A stretch of 6,487 nucleotides of DNA. It comes from Candidatus Kerfeldbacteria bacterium (GTDB lineage Bacteria; Patescibacteriota; Patescibacteriia; SBBC01; CAIJZX01). Shown one piece after another: positions 4,580 through 6,487 of this stretch. A program made the position numbers and the translations under genes. Positions within the stretch are counted from its first letter, which is position 1. Every line of letters starts with the position of its first letter. Location: assembly GCA_016194465.1 (NCBI GenBank), contig JACQBO010000056.1:1-6487 (forward strand). Direction: 5' to 3'. The notes under the pieces are model-generated. The model was not told the DNA's origin, made no database searches, and saw only the letters and a list, made by a program, of their open reading frames with translations.

Positions 4580-6487
4580 ATGTCACCGAAAGGGATCAAC
4601 GGTTTTATTCTGAGAGTGAGGATTGCCTGGCTCGAGGGAACGCTGTGGCAAAAAGCTATCGGGTTTCTGCCCACCCGGATTATGTTTGTTTCCGACGTCA
4701 TCGTCGGGTATATGAAACTATCAAAAACCGATCGTCGGTTGAACCTCTCAAAGGGATTTGCTGACCACCGACGGGATAAACACCACTATCATTCTGATCC
4801 AAATCATCTCCGCCGAATTATCGCCGCTTACAAAGCGTCCAAGCAAGCGCAACCTCAGGCCACGCCACCCTTTCAGATTCGCGGCATGTGGTTGGAAATG
4901 ATCAATCTCAATTTCCAACAACTTATCGACGCTCTCCAGAGTGAAAATACCTCAGACCTGGCCACGTTATTGGAAAACTTCAACCGAGAGCAACTCACGG
5001 CGGGGTCAGGCGGCACGGGTTACGAGCAATATGTGCTATACCGCACATCTCCGATCGGGCGTCTTTATATCAAGGCCGCATGGAGCGGGTATCGCGACCG
5101 TTTGCGAGCATTGGATTATGATCTTCGAGACGTGCACTTCCCGTTCGTCGGCAATCCGGCCGGCATTTATCTGAACGATGATGTGGTTCAGGTCAATGTC
5201 TTTCGTCATCTCTACCACGCCGTTGAGATGTGCGAGTTGCTTCGTGATGTTCCCGATGCAACGGTAGTGGAAATTGGCGGCGGTGCGGGCGGGCAAGCAT
5301 ACCAAACCGTGCGGCTGTCACGAGGGTCGGTGGCCAAATACCTGGTCTTTGATATTCCCGAAGTAGCCGTCATTATTTCCTACTTTCTGCTGTCGGCTTT
5401 CCCGGAGAAACGCATCCGACTATTCGGTGAGGGAGCCGTATCGACCGACCCAACTGAAGGTTACGACCTGGGGGTGTTTCCGCATTTTTCCATCCTCCAG
5501 TTGGCGGATCAATCGGTCGACTTGTTTCATAATGCCTGTAGTTTCTCAGAGATGGACCGGGCATCGTCTCGTGAATACCTGAGAATCATTGAGCGGACGT
5601 GCCGGAAATACTTTTCCCACATCAATCACGATATCCGGCTGAAGATCCGGAACGCTGATGGTTCAACTTCGGAAAATATCACTGGCTCAGAGCTCATGCC
5701 TGACCCCGACTTGTTCAAGCGGGTTTTCAAAAAGCCTCGAGTATTTTCTCTTCCGAAAGACCGGCGGTACAATCCCGCCTATGAGTATCTGTATGAGTTC
5801 TCGTTCTTACAAAATAGATATTTCTTTTTCCGTAAACCCATGAATCCTCTAGACGTGACACCTCGCGTTTCTATCATCCTGCCAGTGTATAACGGACAAG
5901 AGTTTCTTGACGAAGCCTTACAGAGTCTCGTCAATCAAACATTGACGGATTTCGAATTGCTGGCCATTGATGATGGTTCAACCGATCGCTCAGTCGTCTG
6001 TTTGCACCGCTGGGCCGCGAAAGATGCCCGAATTCGGGTCATGCATAACCCGGAGCCACACGGCTTGCCTTACGCTCTCAATCACGGTTTACGGAAAGCA
6101 CGGGGTGAATATATTGCCCGGGCTGATCAAGATGACCGACACCGGCCTGATCGTCTAGCTCAGGAAGTAGCTTTCCTTGATCAGCACCAAAAAATTATGC
6201 TGGTCGGGACCGCGTACCAACCCTTTAACCAGGATGGTCAGCGCCCTCTGCTTCGACACCCGGCGGCCTCGCCGATGATTGCATGGAAGATGCTAAGCGC
6301 GTCGGCTTTTTGCCACCCCTCAGTCATTTTCCGTCGGCACGTCTACGAAAAACTCGGGGGGTACCCCGTCACGGGGGCTGAAGACTTCGCTTACTTTTCG
6401 AACGTTGTTCACCACTGGCCAGCGGCAAATCTGTCTCACGTCTTGATAGACTACCGAGAGCATGCGACAAATTACTCCCTCACGCGC
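4580..6487 (+). CDS. Putative sugar O-methyltransferase fused to a GT2 glycosyltransferase (3' end outside window)
   Basis: Read codon by codon, this frame has no stop from ATG 4580 to the window end: 636 residues, C-terminus missing. Residues 1-420 resemble the NanM-like putative sugar O-methyltransferase family: FQIRGMWLEMINLNFQQL in the N-terminal helical part, GYEQYVLYRTSPIGRLY, then the SAM domain with VVEIGGGAGG (229-238, motif I), YLVFDIPE (254-261, acidic strand-2 end), DLFHNACSFSEM (314-325) and FSHINHD (345-351). Residues 421-636 are a GT2 domain: VSIILPVYNG (430-439), AIDDGSTD (462-469), EYIARADQDDR (510-520, DxD-type metal site), CHPSVIFRR and GGYPVTGAEDFAYF (593-606). ATG 4580 is preferred because of the promoter geometry; in-frame ATG 4538 would add 14 residues but overlaps the -35. 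The likely job is sugar transfer paired with methylation of the same glycan, by inference. A second product could start at Met421 (5840), but no ribosome site precedes it. Confidence 0.87.
   Translation, partial: MSPKGINGFILRVRIAWLEGTLWQKAIGFLPTRIMFVSDVIVGYMKLSKTDRRLNLSKGFADHRRDKHHYHSDPNHLRRIIAAYKASKQAQPQATPPFQIRGMWLEMINLNFQQLIDALQSENTSDLATLLENFNREQLTAGSGGTGYEQYVLYRTSPIGRLYIKAAWSGYRDRLRALDYDLRDVHFPFVGNPAGIYLNDDVVQVNVFRHLYHAVEMCELLRDVPDATVVEIGGGAGGQAYQTVRLSRGSVAKYLVFDIPEVAVIISYFLLSAFPEKRIRLFGEGAVSTDPTEGYDLGVFPHFSILQLADQSVDLFHNACSFSEMDRASSREYLRIIERTCRKYFSHINHDIRLKIRNADGSTSENITGSELMPDPDLFKRVFKKPRVFSLPKDRRYNPAYEYLYEFSFLQNRYFFFRKPMNPLDVTPRVSIILPVYNGQEFLDEALQSLVNQTLTDFELLAIDDGSTDRSVVCLHRWAAKDARIRVMHNPEPHGLPYALNHGLRKARGEYIARADQDDRHRPDRLAQEVAFLDQHQKIMLVGTAYQPFNQDGQRPLLRHPAASPMIAWKMLSASAFCHPSVIFRRHVYEKLGGYPVTGAEDFAYFSNVVHHWPAANLSHVLIDYREHATNYSLTR
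5822..5842 (+). other. Methyltransferase-GT2 junction with out-of-frame stop and in-frame ATG
   Basis: The methyltransferase part ends in FLQNRYFFFRKP and the next codon is ATG 5840, which opens MNPLDVTPRVSIILPVYNG, a normal GT2 N-terminus. The linker is thus almost absent. A run of five T (5825-5829) is followed by TAA at 5833-5835 in the neighbouring frame, four bases before the ATG. One extra T in the run would end the methyltransferase at that TAA and make the GT2 a separate gene. As given, the two are one frame. Confidence 0.6.

Noticed and set aside
4941..5174. Short + strand frames at 4941-5174, 5658-5843 and 5967-6158
   Set aside because: They lie wholly inside the 636-codon methyltransferase-GT2 frame in another phase and carry no domain signal.
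1..6487. CRISPR arrays, tRNA or rRNA genes, insertion-sequence ends, attachment sites
   Set aside because: No regularly spaced repeats, cloverleaf-like sequence, terminal inverted repeats or transposase motifs were seen on reading either strand.

Overview
The window is a stretch of a bacterial surface-polysaccharide or glycoprotein-glycan assembly locus. All genes lie on the + strand, are packed head to tail, and encode glycosyltransferases and methyltransferases. Base composition is near 50% GC in the lines I counted (43-65% locally). Stops are TAA and TGA, and Shine-Dalgarno sites are mostly weak or missing. The gene types (GT17, GT10, a Methyltransf_24-type methyltransferase, a NanM-like sugar O-methyltransferase and two GT2 domains) occur in many bacteria. 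Fused, tightly packed genes would fit a candidate-phylum (Patescibacteria-like) genome, but that is a low-confidence guess and no taxonomic marker is present.

Layout: (1) 1-164, the C-terminal tail of an unrecognised gene. (2) 181-1887, a two-domain protein with a GT-A-like N-terminal domain and a GT17 C-terminal domain; a seven-codon mini-ORF with a good ribosome site sits directly in front of it. (3) 1898-2548, a small SAM-dependent methyltransferase. (4) 2555-3526, a GT2 glycosyltransferase. (5) 3523-4515, a GT10 (alpha-1,3-fucosyltransferase-type) enzyme overlapping its neighbour by 4 bases. (6) 4516-4579, the only real intergenic gap, carrying a promoter-like TTGACA-N17-TATTCT placed so that transcription would start at the next ATG. 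(7) 4580 to the window end, one uninterrupted frame of 636 codons with no stop, joining a putative sugar O-methyltransferase to a GT2 glycosyltransferase and cut by the window edge.

Inferred joint role: the glycosyltransferases add successive sugars to a lipid- or protein-linked acceptor, including a probable fucose-like residue from the GT10 enzyme, and the two methyltransferases O-methylate or cap sugars. No nucleotide-sugar synthesis, polymerase, flippase or transporter gene is visible, so the glycan cannot be named. Genes 2-5 look like one transcript, because gaps are -4 to 16 bases. The methyltransferase-GT2 fusion may also have its own promoter.
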